This document shows, in pieces, positions 40,801 through 52,800 of a DNA stretch of 64,000 nucleotides. Below the pieces are notes generated by a model that searched no databases, had not been told where the DNA came from, and saw nothing but the letters and a program-made list of their open reading frames with translations. Position 1 is the first letter of the stretch. Each line of letters opens with the position of its first letter. The stretch comes from Liolophura sinensis (taxonomy: Eukaryota; Mollusca; Polyplacophora; Chitonida; Chitonidae): assembly GCF_032854445.1 (NCBI RefSeq), contig NC_088300.1, positions 48,725,682 through 48,789,681 of the forward strand, written 5' to 3'. Position numbers and translations under genes: made by a program.

Positions 40801-42359
40801 CTTGGATCTGTTTTGTCATAGCATAAGCCAAGGCAACTAAAAATATAGGGCTGACTTTAATTAACCCAACAAAAAAGGTGACTTAAGTCTGTCAGAGCTC
40901 ATACCTCAGGGTGGCAAGACTTTTCCACTAGCTCCTGGACCTATAAAGAAACGGAATAATTCTGTACACGGGAAAAAGAAGAGAGAGGATCAAATGTCAA
41001 ATAAAGCACACAGGCTCACATGTATACTCACACTCTGGCATAATATACATGTTCCACCATTTTACCATTGTTGTGATACATACACTTATATATAGTAAAT
41101 AAGCTAAAGTTTTGCCCATGACTAAGCTGTACATAATTTGGCCTGATTCAAGTTCGGTTGATCTAACAAAGGTTTTCTTTAGGTTTGTTCAGAAGACAAG
41201 ATGCCATCTTACTAGAAAACCTGGGTTGCAGCTCCAAAAGTAATACTTTATGACATTTATTTATTTGCCTCTAAAGAATCCTTTGTTGGACAAAATTTTA
41301 GGCCATTTAGCGTAATATATCTTTGCAACACATTTCAAAAATTATAAAAAGAGGCTAAGATAACTATTTTATTTACAGTCTCAACTGGAATCGAGATGAG
41401 GAAAAAAACTTCAAAAAAAGGTGATGTCCATCTTTCCCTTGCATTACCAAGGAAGTAGGCCTACGTGTATAAATAGACTTATGCCTTCATATGGTTTTAC
41501 ATACATAATTTTCTCCAAAGTGTCTCTGTCCTAGCTGATAGGCCTCCACTATCATCTGTACGGGTTTCGTTTTAGACACAGCCACTACCCTGGGCTTGGT
41601 CTGAGGAAGCGTCTGTGAAACAAAAACAAAGGGCACAAACATTGACATCTCAAAAATAAACTAGAGCTGACAAAAGAGTTTAGAAAATCATTATAACACA
41701 GGGCATGAGATTGACGGTGCTCCCCAAATCAGGATGGGTATGGATTAAGTGAGGAGGTAAGAAACTGAGGAATTCACCTTAATCCATTTCACTGTGTTTA
41801 AATCTTCCTTCTTCCTGGTGCAGCTTCCAGCCTGGAGTATTTTGATTTTAATTATTGTCATTTAATGCCACATGTTGGTACTTGAGAATTTTTCACTGAT
41901 GTGACGGTGGAAACTCTTATAAGCAGGGGGAGAGAAAAGAGGCTGGGGTAAACCACCAACCTTTCGCAAGCTACTAACGACCTTTCCCATATGACATGGT
42001 CAGCTCTTCTTTCTTTCTTGACGTTCAATACAGTGAGAAACCTCTAGTTTGGTGGAAATTAACAATTTCACTGCAACAGAAGGAACCAAAGACAAATTTA
42101 CAAAACTTTAAACAAATGTGGGCTACCGTTGGCATACCTAACTGTCATTTACACGACAATTTCAGGACTGTTTTCCATTTTGCAGACTCAATTGCAACTT
42201 GCCGAGCGCAAGCTTGTGACAGTGACAGTAAGTGCAATGCACTGTGATGATGATGAAGAGACAACATTCAATCACCTGTGCTCGCTTTTGTGATGCCGAT
42301 TCAGCTCGCCGTAGAACATCTTTCAACGCCTTTGCGATTTCACTTGTTTCTGTCCCCAT
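37839..42359 (-). CDS. PLPBP: Pyridoxal 5'-phosphate homeostasis protein (YggS/PROSC family)
   Basis: Exons in transcript order: 42276-42359, 41505-41612, 40905-40940, 40377-40452, 39975-40109, 38680-38822, 38314-38412, 37839-37982. They join in frame to 274 codons plus TAA (human 275). Key motifs: VVAVSKTKP, whose lysine (residue 42) is the Schiff-base lysine for [54 protein letters not shown]; and [17 protein letters not shown]. These are in family order and give the alanine-racemase-like TIM barrel. The family binds PLP and buffers free vitamer without a known enzymatic reaction; human loss causes B6-dependent epilepsy. An in-frame ATG 30 bases upstream (42389) would add MFSRSLFVRN, a possible mitochondrial signal. 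The C-terminal ~25 residues (Ala/Ser/Gly-rich) are not conserved. Confidence 0.96.
38989..39222 (-). mobile_element. SINE family A inserted in minisatellite (first)
   Basis: It has 'ttatttatttgattggtgtt', 'ccatcataatggtgggagg' and the head 'aaccaactgaaccacggag'. 'aacatatccatag' borders it on both sides (38976-38988 and 39223-39235), but because the host is a tandem repeat this cannot be told from two ordinary units. Confidence 0.88.
39361..39626 (-). mobile_element. SINE family A inserted in minisatellite (second)
   Basis: A well-kept copy: T run, 'gattgttgttgtacaccgta', 'agcattatggtgggtgg', 'accatccgcaggttgctgg' and the head 'ctaaccacctgagccatgga'. It is closely similar to the 36.9-kb copy and lies in the same orientation as the first. 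Confidence 0.9.
41845..41996 (-). mobile_element. SINE family A, strongly decayed
   Basis: Landmarks in order are 'ttgagaatttttcactgatg', 'gtaaaccaccaacc' and 'cgcaagctactaacgacc'. The copy is old. It lies in PLPBP intron 1. Confidence 0.5.
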
Positions 42360-42489
42360 GTTCCTTACAAACAATGATCGACTAAACATCACCTGTTACT
42401 TGAAAGCATCGAAACATTTTTTTCACGTTACAGGTCCTGCTTGATGAGGTACATGATTAGCACGCTACGTCGTAAAATATTACAACAGC

Positions 42490-42550
42490 CTACGTCTTCC
42501 GGCAGACCGGAAGTATATCCTACAACTGCACTTTCCTAGCGGAAGTCGCT
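42490..42550. promoter_or_regulatory. ETS-type site cluster upstream of PLPBP
   Basis: CTTCCGG at 42496-42502 and CCGGAAGT at 42507-42514 form an inverted pair, and AGCGGAAGT follows at 42538-42546. These match the ETS/GABPA core usual in TATA-less housekeeping promoters. They lie about 110-190 bases upstream of the PLPBP start codon. The cluster could also serve the plus strand, where KIAA2013 starts coding 1.35 kb away. Confidence 0.5.
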
Positions 42551-43891
42551 ATGACAGAATGTGTGAGGCTTGATTGAAACTGGCTTAATATGATAATATT
42601 CACTGAACGGATTTATCGAAGAGCTCGCAGTGGCAATATTGCTGTATATGGTCTCGTGTGGAGTACTGATAAATAAAACAAGTTATTCTATACATTCGGG
42701 TGATATCCAGACTTTTCCATCATGCGGCGATGATCACCTTAATCATAGATGTTATGCTGTGTTAGTGGTAAGACTACATTAACACCTTTAGATCGTAAAA
42801 ATGCAAAAAAAAATCACGTTTTTCGTCATCGCAACTGACTAATTTAGGCCTGTTTTCTTCAATCCGCAGCCTGCACAAATGGTAGCTGATGTTTCAATAT
42901 AGTTTCACGAATGAATTGTGCTATATATATATATATATGTGCTGCAAGTTAATGAAATATGTAAAGATGGAATGTATAAATACTTGTATTGTGAAGATAT
43001 CATTTATAGTCCCACAGTAGGCGTTTAAAGTTTAAAACAAGCGGAGGGAATATTAACCTGATTTCTGTATACACATGTATGATATATATATTATGATGGG
43101 TGTAAAACTAGTATTTTTCTCATATGGAGAAATGATAGAATAAAAAAAAAAACAATGACCCTTCCCAACTTTCTACGTCTTTGTATTCCCTCAAGGCTAT
43201 AACTGTGCAATCTTCAGCCACACGGGGCAATAACACGGTTAATAATTAGTCTTGAAGGTATACTAACCGAGCAAGAAAAGTGTTATACAAAGTGTGCATC
43301 TGTTAAACAGAGCCGTATCGATCCAAGGCCTTTAGAATGTCATGAGTATCTTTGCCATATATTTCGTTCTGTTTTCGTTCTATTTTTCTGATAAAAAAGT
43401 TGCGTGTGTACGGCATACTTCTGCATTTCTATAATAGTCACTGCACACAATGTGACTAAAGAAATGTAATACAAGAAAATAAAACAAGAAACCTTTCATA
43501 TGGTATTTGTTTTATTTACTTTTTGTCTGTTTTTTTAATGTATGTTGTCGGCTGAAAGTTGTCAGAGTGTTCTTATTCACAGACCTTCGTTTGAATTTGA
43601 CGGTTGCCAGCCTGAAAATTATACCTTCATGGTCAACCTAAATGCAGTCGAGCGATTGTCAAAGTACCAAGAGTATCTGTCAGTACCACTAAATATACCA
43701 ATGGGTTCTTTCAACGTTGGATGCTTTTTTATTATTGTTATAAAATAATATAAATTTAGTGGTTTTACAATCTGAATGATTAGTATATGATCATAAATTG
43801 GTGATATTTTAGGCGGAATTCTCGATTTTATGTGCATAAAGCAGTTAGTGTTTTACGTAAAGGTACGAGTGTTGTGTTCTACCTCTCTTGG
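42551..43891. other. Divergent intergenic region, PLPBP / KIAA2013
   Basis: No coding exon was recognised. It has an (AT)n run near 42923-42939 and A/T homopolymers. A non-coding first exon of KIAA2013 could lie here but cannot be shown from sequence. Confidence 0.4.
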
Positions 43892-46800
43892 ATGTCCGTC
43901 CTCCTCGTGGACGGCCGCTCTGCCACACGGCGAGGGCTCGAGTTGAGAGTTTGGTATGTTTCGTGAGATGCGGCAGTTGCCACGCTATGCAATAGTTTAT
44001 TTACACAAATGTATTTTATGCAAGTGGCAGTCAGGCGTCTCATATCGACAGATGTTGTCAATCAGCTCTCTCCAAAGCTCCCTTGGATCCATAACTCGGT
44101 AATAATTTACATAACGATTTGACGTGTACATGTGAAACGTTTCAAGGACTTTCCGCTTATTGCATTTGTGTCGAAAACTGGACCCCTATACTTCAATACT
44201 ACATACTGTCAGACATTGATCCCCAAGTCTAATGCCCGGTCATCTTTGTACGGATTTATTCAATACGTGTGTACATACATGGTATAGGTTGTATAGAATG
44301 TGACATCAATACATATGTTCCTAAAAATGATACTAATTATATTAAATATAATTTATAATAGGAGCATTCTGGGGGTATTCAATTGTTTGTCATTTCTCGG
44401 ATAATTCATTGTTACAATCACATTCCTTTATTGAACTGACCATATATCTTTTACCACATGGCCAAAATTTGAGACTGCTGACATCTGGGCATTTGACATT
44501 TCACTTGCACCAACATGCTTTACTTGCATTGACGAGGCACTGAAAACATTGTCTAAATGACATGGACGTTAATACCAAAATCTGCTTCACAGCATCAGAA
44601 GTCTAAAACCAGGCATTGCTGACATTCATAATTTTAAAATACTGTGCAGTTGTTCTACGTCTAACACCCTATAATTCTTGGTTGTTACCATATGTACCAT
44701 ATATCGCCCATTGCTGCTAATTTTCATATTCCTTCCTATGTTATATTTCGAGTGAAGTGTGGATGTGCGGTCTTGCAGGAGCATAAATTTTACAACTCTT
44801 AGGACTGAAGTATATTCCGCGGTCTTGCAGGAGCATAAATTTTACAACTCTTAGGACTGAAGTATATTCCTGAACTACCGTTTACTGGTTGAATTTATTG
44901 AGTATTTGGGGTATGTAGAGTAACCATAATGAACATATTATCATAGCAAGAAACATTTGTGAATGACTGCTTTTGGGAATATTCATGTTTGGTGTTCACA
45001 TAGGCATTTTGGGGTTTTTTGAGTCTCAAAATAGGTTAATCATGTCAAAGACCTAGTTGATGCAAGGAAAGTCTCCCATTTTTATCCCATTTTCCGGATA
45101 CTCTGTTTTTTCTAAAACTTGGGACACCTGGTCTGTTCATTTTAGTCTAATGAACCACATACCCATATCTTTACTTTTCCAAAAGTCTGCTAAAGAAGTG
45201 TAATATTCTGCTTTCAACACTACTAATATTTGTCCCAAATTTTATCCCAAGTATTAGGGTATTACATTTATCTTATCAACAATGACACTGATTTGTTGAT
45301 TGTAATGTCCTGAGATGTTAACAGTTGTACATTGAAAGCATGTAAAATTCTGGTACAAAAGTTCATGACTTTTCACCTAGGCTATTTTCATCGATAGGCT
45401 AGGACCACATCACAGAGGGTTGATGCATCAGCTAGATCATCAAAATACAGGATACTAAACATAGCTTTAATACATGTATGGAATTATCAACTCTTGTCTT
45501 TAATTGTAAACAGTCTGATTGCCAGCAGAGTGTATTTGCTGCTGTTATTGACGGACTGCAGTGTTGTATATGTTCATGTTGGATTGAACTCGATATCAAA
45601 AGGCAGTGACACCCTGTATTTGTTCATGTTAACAGTACTTGGTGTGTAAGATTGTTCTGTTAATTGGGTTTTACTGAGTATTGTAAATCCTCAACCTTTT
45701 CAACCACTAATGCACTTTTTTCAGTGGAATTTAAGTATACCATTATTATCAAAATGATGCTAAGGTGATTCGTTTGTATTACTAAATATGCAAGCTTTAT
45801 AAAATTATGCAAAGCTCTCTACACCTATTAACTCTTTTTCAAAATATTGGCTGCAGAGGTAATTGAAGAATTAGCTTAATTCCACGGATATTGTGTACTG
45901 TTACTGTTGACTATGAAAATGAAATTCATGATTTTCTCTCAAAAGTCATTTTGTAACTGGTTTTTTGTATGCCTTATTACAAAGACATGTTAGGGTCGAT
46001 GCTTTGATTTGTTGTGTCTGTTAATGTAGTATATTGTGGTGTCTAGTGGTGTGATACAAATTGTGCATTATATTATAACATATATATACATGTGCACTTT
46101 TGTATTGTAATAATACAGTAATAGCATATTCACTGGGACTCAGTGTATTGTTATATCTTACTCCTTTGAAATTGTTTTCCAATGGTATGTAAATATTAAA
46201 AGGTCAGCATTGAGGCTGGCCTGCTATGAGAAGACAAGTTGTAACCGAACTGAAATAAATAAGATTATATATTAAGACCCCAAGCAAAGAGAACAGTGTG
46301 TTGATGGGGAAGGCCACATATACCATGTTGAAAACTGAGCACACGTGGCACATGTTCAGGATTGTGCCATGAGCACTTTCACCATGAGCAGTGTATATTG
46401 TCAAGGTTATGTGTAACATAGAGAATAAACAGAATTTTAATGCACATGTTGTTTATTTAATATTCACCCCTTGTTTTGCTCAGTAAACTTTATTTATCTA
46501 TCTAAAGCATCTTGATCCCCTACCAGTTATCACTGAAACAGATAGTGTTTGCAGCAAGCATTTGAAGTGCATGTATAGTAGCAATAAAGAATGACATTAT
46601 TATAAACCATATTTATGATGCATTTATGCGTCTGTTACATATGAGATATTCTTCTTTGTGTTTGCAGTTCTAGGAAGCTAGTGTTGGGACTTGTGCTTCT
46701 GTTTCTGCTGATCTTGTACTTTGGACCTCATTTTCTAGGATTTAAAAGTACCAAGATCAAAACTGGTAAGATCTGAATAGACATAGAGAGAAAAATATTT

Positions 46801-49800
46801 ATCTACTTTTATGTAATGGTTAGGAGACGAAACCTTTTAAGGATGTATTAAATATTACTTTGTTTTGAACCATTAAGACTCATCCAAACCTGCTTGAACT
46901 CACAAGACTTCTGAAAGGCCACCTCAGCTTATTGGCTTAACATTCAAACATCAGCTGACTGTGTAAGTGAAAACACGAGCATCTATATCCAAGGATTTTT
47001 CTGAATGTAACCCATTCAACATAACAGGATTTCTAGATAAAAATGAAACAAGTTATTTTGCCACTGGGCAGATGTATTTTAAATAGTAGTGTTTTTTTGA
47101 CAACATATAAATAAACTGCCTTTTGAAAGGATTACTGACTTAATGTTTATTCTGAACAGATCTGTCTGAGGTCTGTCTTGACGAGAAGTTGTCGACTTAC
47201 CAGTTGGCTGTAGACAGGTTTGATGTTGGGATCAACCACAGTCCGATAGAGGAGGGGGAAGCACCATTGCTGGCCTATGTTGGTGAGGGGTTACACTTGA
47301 ATTAACATCTTGTAGTTATTAAGATTGTATTTTGGCATTCTCATTTAATAGATGCAGGAAAAAATACTAACATTCAAACTTTTGTGCTCATACATGTGAA
47401 GTATTATCTTTCAGTATATTTCTACTGATCTTTAAAGGACACAGGAGTTTTCTTTTCTTTATCCTTGTTTTATCCTCATTTTTCCTTGTTTCTGCGTACA
47501 ATAAAGTAACCAATACTTTCATGGAATTTTTCACCAGCTAATCACTTAATGCTTCCCTTTAAGTAGATGAAAAATCTTGTAGAATTTTAAGTCTTTGATA
47601 GTAAATTACCTGTAACTTTAAATGCGTTTTCTCTGATTAATCACCCTCCCTATACTACAGTTTGTATAGCATGGAAATTAGTTGGTGGAAAATTCTTTAA
47701 AATTATCGGTGATTTACTCTATTCTCATAAAGTAAGTAGTGTATTTGCTAAAATTATATGTTCTAATGTTTAACACTTTGAATCCATACATTTTTATTCA
47801 CATTCATTGTTAACAAGATTTAATTTTGTTTTCAGGTAATGGGAAGATAGCCACAGCTTTTGGGACAGGGCGGGGTATATTTATCCGGCTGAACCGCGCC
47901 CTGTCCCAGGAAGTACCCTTCAACCCTGTCGTTGAGTCCACTACCCCAGCAGGGGTAGCCAAGGGTAAGTCAGTCTGCTGTAACCTACATTTCTTCACAT
48001 TTCAAATGACCTTAGATGTTTTAAGCTTTTTGTCTGATGGGTATTTTTCATGGTTGGTTGTGTCATGATTATTGCACTGATCATCAAAGTGTGAATTAAA
48101 AGCAATGAAGATACCAATACACACTGTTTCCAGCTGCTTGTCAGATTTTGATACACGATCTGTGTTGGTCATAGCACTTCTTATAAGCATGGTATTATTT
48201 TGATGGCTCCTTGGTCATTTTGCTTGGCTGTATTTCACTGAATCAGCTGTTCATAACACACTTTCACAGAAATCTTCAAATGAATTCGCACCTGTAATCT
48301 CTTCGTGTTTCAAAACACACATCTGAGAATTTGATGTGTATGGCATGAGAATTTGTTACTTGTTTATTTGTTTTTACATTTGGCTGTTGTTAAACGCTAT
48401 ACTGAGCAGTACTTTGTTTTAACTGGCAGGCTGTCTTTATGGTAGACGAATCCGTAAAGCCCTGCTAAACCAACAACCTTTATCAAGTCAGTGACAGACT
48501 TTCCTAACAGAATATGAACGCCATATTGTTGAAAGACAAATAGTCTTTAACGAAGAGCGCTGTCAAATGATTATTTCTTGAGGGATTATTGTCACCCCAG
48601 TTGACATGGACAGGGAGAACAGGTTAATCTAGAAATTCCCTGTCTTAAGCCAGAAATAAACCCACACCTTGTATGCCAGTGGCTCAGATGAAGTTTCACA
48701 TGTTGACAGTTAGCTTCCTCTCAATGCTAGTTCAATCAGTATACATGAAACTCTTTGTGCTTCGTGGGTTATGTGACTAGAACTTGCATCAGAATAGAAA
48801 GAAAGCTGAAATTGTCGAGTGTGCATTCAGTGAATTTCACATGATTGAGTGGTAGAGTGATTTTGATACTATCGTACAGTTAGTGGCTGCCGAGCCAGAA
48901 TCTACTCGTAATTTATCAGTTTTTGTTGTTTTATTTAGAGGCTTTTGTTGTGGACTATCATGAAGCTTCAGCCCAGAGGCTACAGGCTCTACACTGGGTA
49001 AGTCTACTCTTGATTATTAACACGGCACAGTCATCGGAGTTATCTGACTCCAAATTTGATGCTTGTTTTATTTTGTGTTTAACAGGTGAAACAAATGGAA
49101 TAAAAATGAAACTGGAAAACCAATTTTTTGGCTAAATATTTTTTTAGGATTTTCCAGTTTTTTCAAGGCTTTCCAGGGACATAAATATGTCTTTAACAGG
49201 GACAAGTACAGTCACAAATTATATGATTTTTCAGTTTTATTTGCATACTGTCTGACAGCATTGAAAAACATTTATTCTGTCCATATAATAAAAAAGTTAA
49301 ATTTGAACTTTTAGTGAATAGTAAAATGGAAATTGTTGTATCCACTGTTATCGCACCTGTCTCTTTGCAGTAATCTCAGCTGATATGATAAGACTTGTTT
49401 ATTCCTTCTCTCTTATATTGTCCGCTTCGGGATCGGTAGATCCAGGATCAATCCTTGATCGAGTCACACCTAAGACTTTAAAAGAGGAAGTTGTAACTTT
49501 CTCGCTTGGCGTTCAGCATGAAGGGGATAGTGCAACGACTGGTTGACCCCTATCAGTATAATGGCTCGGGCGGGGCGGCTTACTTGCCTTCGTCTCAGTG
49601 AAGCAGCACTAAATAAAAGAGCGGTGGAAATCCGTCCTGCAACAAGGAGGCACATTACACGTACATGCACCCTAATGATTCCTTCGTCATCATGTGACTG
49701 AAAAATTGTTGAGTACGACGTTAAACCCCAAGCACTCACTCACTCACTCCCTCTTATATTAACATAACATGTTGAACATGATTTGTTATTTATCAGTGTC

Positions 49801-52800
49801 TTATTTCTTCTTTATCACATCCAGGCCCGGGGCTGTATTACGATGGGGTCACGGTTGTATGCACACAGGACAAGACCGTCTATACTGGTGCAGAGCCTCC
49901 GGCTACACAACCCAACAGTAAGTTCTTTAACCATCACTGATTAAAGAAGGTCGACCTCTTGTCTAGTAATTGGTAACAGGTGCCACTCTCATATGATGTT
50001 TCAGTATCTGATCACATTTCAGAGAAAATTTTCGGTTTCTACTTGGTCAGTCTACCTTTGATAAGTATCACATTTACTAAACAGGCGCGGTATACAGTTT
50101 CAAGTGCTGGATATTTTTTTTGCATACCTTTGAAGTAAGGGGTAGTGAAAATATTGAACTTCTTGTCGAAATATCAGGCCGTATATCCACTCAACATGCT
50201 GGTATAACCTATGATACTGGAAATATTGAAAAATCATTATCAGAGCTGGGAGTTAGTCAGAAATCTGAAATGTCCAGATACCTCAATTTCAGGCTATTTT
50301 GTTTGAGCACGGTATTCCGATTTAATTTTCTATCATATGTTAAAAGTGCTGAGAAAGTTTCTATTTCACCCGTTTACTTGACTTTATGCTTCTGATTTGA
50401 ATATGGTACTTTTCATTAAATGACTAAGCAAATCACTATTACACAATGTTCTTCACTGCTCTTTTCCAGGCTATGCGTATTACATTCAACTTAAAACAGG
50501 AGGGGGTGCAGAAATGGCCACGTGTAGAAACAACAAGTCACAAGTATGTGGGGGGAGTATCTTTTTGTTTATTGGTTCATGTGAATGGCCACATGTAGAA
50601 ACAACAAGTCACAAATATGTGGGGGGAGTATCTTTTTGTTTATTGGTTCATGTGAATGGCCACGTGTAGAAACAACAAGTCACAATTATGTTGGGGGAGT
50701 ATCTTTTTGTTTATTGGTTCATGTGAATGGCCACGTGTAGAAACAACAAGTCACAAGTATGTGGGGGGAGTATCTTTTTGTTTATTGGTTCATGTGCATG
50801 GCCACGTGTAGAAACAACAAGTCACAATTATGTGGGGGGAGTATCTTTTTGTTTATTGGTTCCTGTGAATGGCCACGTGTGGAAACAACAAGACACAAGT
50901 ATGTGGGGGGAGTATCTTTTTGTTTATTGGTTCATGTGAATGGCCACGTGTAGAAACAACAAGTCACAATTATGTGGGGGGAGTATCTTTTTGTTTATTG
51001 GTTCCTGTGAATGGCCACGTGTGGAAACAACAAGACACAAGTATGTGGGGGGAGTATCTTTTTGTTTATTGGTTCCTGTGAATGGCCACGTGTAGAAACA
51101 ACAAGTCACAATTATGTGGGGGGAGTATCTTTTTGTTTATTGGTTCCTGTGAACGGCCACGTGTAGAAACAACAAGTCACAATTATGTGGGGGGAGTATC
51201 TTTTTGTTTATTGGTTCATGTGAACGGCCACGTGTAGAAACAACAAGTCACAATTATGTGGGGGGAGTATCTTTTTGTTTATTGGTTCATGTGCATGGCC
51301 ACGTGTAGAAACAACAAGTCACAATTATGTTGGGGGAGTATCTTTTTGTTTATTGGTTCATGTGAACGGCCACGTGTAGAAACAACAAGTCACAATTATG
51401 TGGGGGGAGTATCTTTTTGTTTATTGGTTCATGTGAACGGCCACGTGTAGAAACAACAAGTCACAATTATGTGGGGGGAGTATCTTTTTGTTTATTGGTT
51501 CATGTGCATGGCCACATGTAGAAACAACAAGTCACAAGTATGTGGGGGGAGTATCTTTTTGTTTATTGGTTCATGTGATTCATGTTTTATATTGGTTGGG
51601 CACCTCGTGGTTTAAATTGTCCAGACTACATCTCTAGATCAGCTAGGGAACCAGTTAGGGAAGGAAACCCACAGTATAAGCATACAGGTGTACAGTTGTA
51701 GTACAATGTTTTGAGGGTTTTTTAGTACATTTTGTGTCTTCACACTCAGCCAGGTAAACAGTTTAAAGCATTTTATTTATCTATAATACACGCACCCTTG
51801 TAACATTGTAAAAATTGGCTTCTGTCAGAGGACCATCCGCCTTTGAGCAACAAATTGTGCAGATCTAGAATGATAGATGCTGCAGTTTGTTTGACAAGAT
51901 ATTGTATCATATCATCGTCATATGCCATATATTTGGAGTGCCCTTTTATTTATTTCTTTATTTGCTGGCAGACCTTCCCACATACTGCCGGAGAGGACGC
52001 CAGCATGAGCTACACTTGAACTCACAGTGGCCACATTTTTTTGTCTGTTACATCATGTTTTACATCAGATGTATATCTCCTGTTTCAGAGTCCAGGGCAG
52101 GGTAGAGATTGTGCAGTACACAGTGTCGGCTGGTATCCTGCAGTTGACTGATTACCCAGATAAATTTGTTATGGTTGCCATAGCAACAGTTTATCCATCT
52201 CAGAGTGTGTCTGTGAAGCCTGGAGCGTAAGCAGCAATTCTTATCTTGAGAAAATGTTATCAATTCCTGTACCATATAAATATATGGCAGCCTGTGATAT
52301 AAAAATAATAATTAGGGCTTTTGTCCACAGTTTGTATTTCTCAGATTATGTCATCCTTTCATTCGGTTTTTGAGCTACAATTTCAGTGAGTGTTTAAAGT
52401 CACTTGATTTATTGGGAAAATCTAAAACTGCATGCTGGTATTGTCAAGAATATGAATATTGCATAATTGAAGCTATATTACCGATATATTTTGGGTGAAT
52501 TTACGGAATCGATCATCACCACTAAATGGCTTATGCCAGACTTTCAACGCACTTTTAACCCTTTCATATTAAATTAACAGCCTTGTCATAACTTGTTATT
52601 CATTTTATATTTTTGTTAATTTTGTACTGTAGGAGTGTCACCTTACGTTTCCACACTGTCGTGCACCATACAGAGTTCTTGACGCAATCAGAAGCAGATG
52701 CGAAAAAACAAGATATCCGTCAATCTGTGATCAAGGTGAAAAAACATAGGAAGGATGCCGACGATGTATTTCTACCCCTCAACCTCTGCTGTTCATGAGT

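Noticed and set aside
42548-42570. ATG at 42550 with a following gtgagg donor as the first coding exon of KIAA2013
   Set aside because: No donor there supplies the two-base carry that exon 2 needs; the phases that do exist lead to an immediate stop in exon 2.
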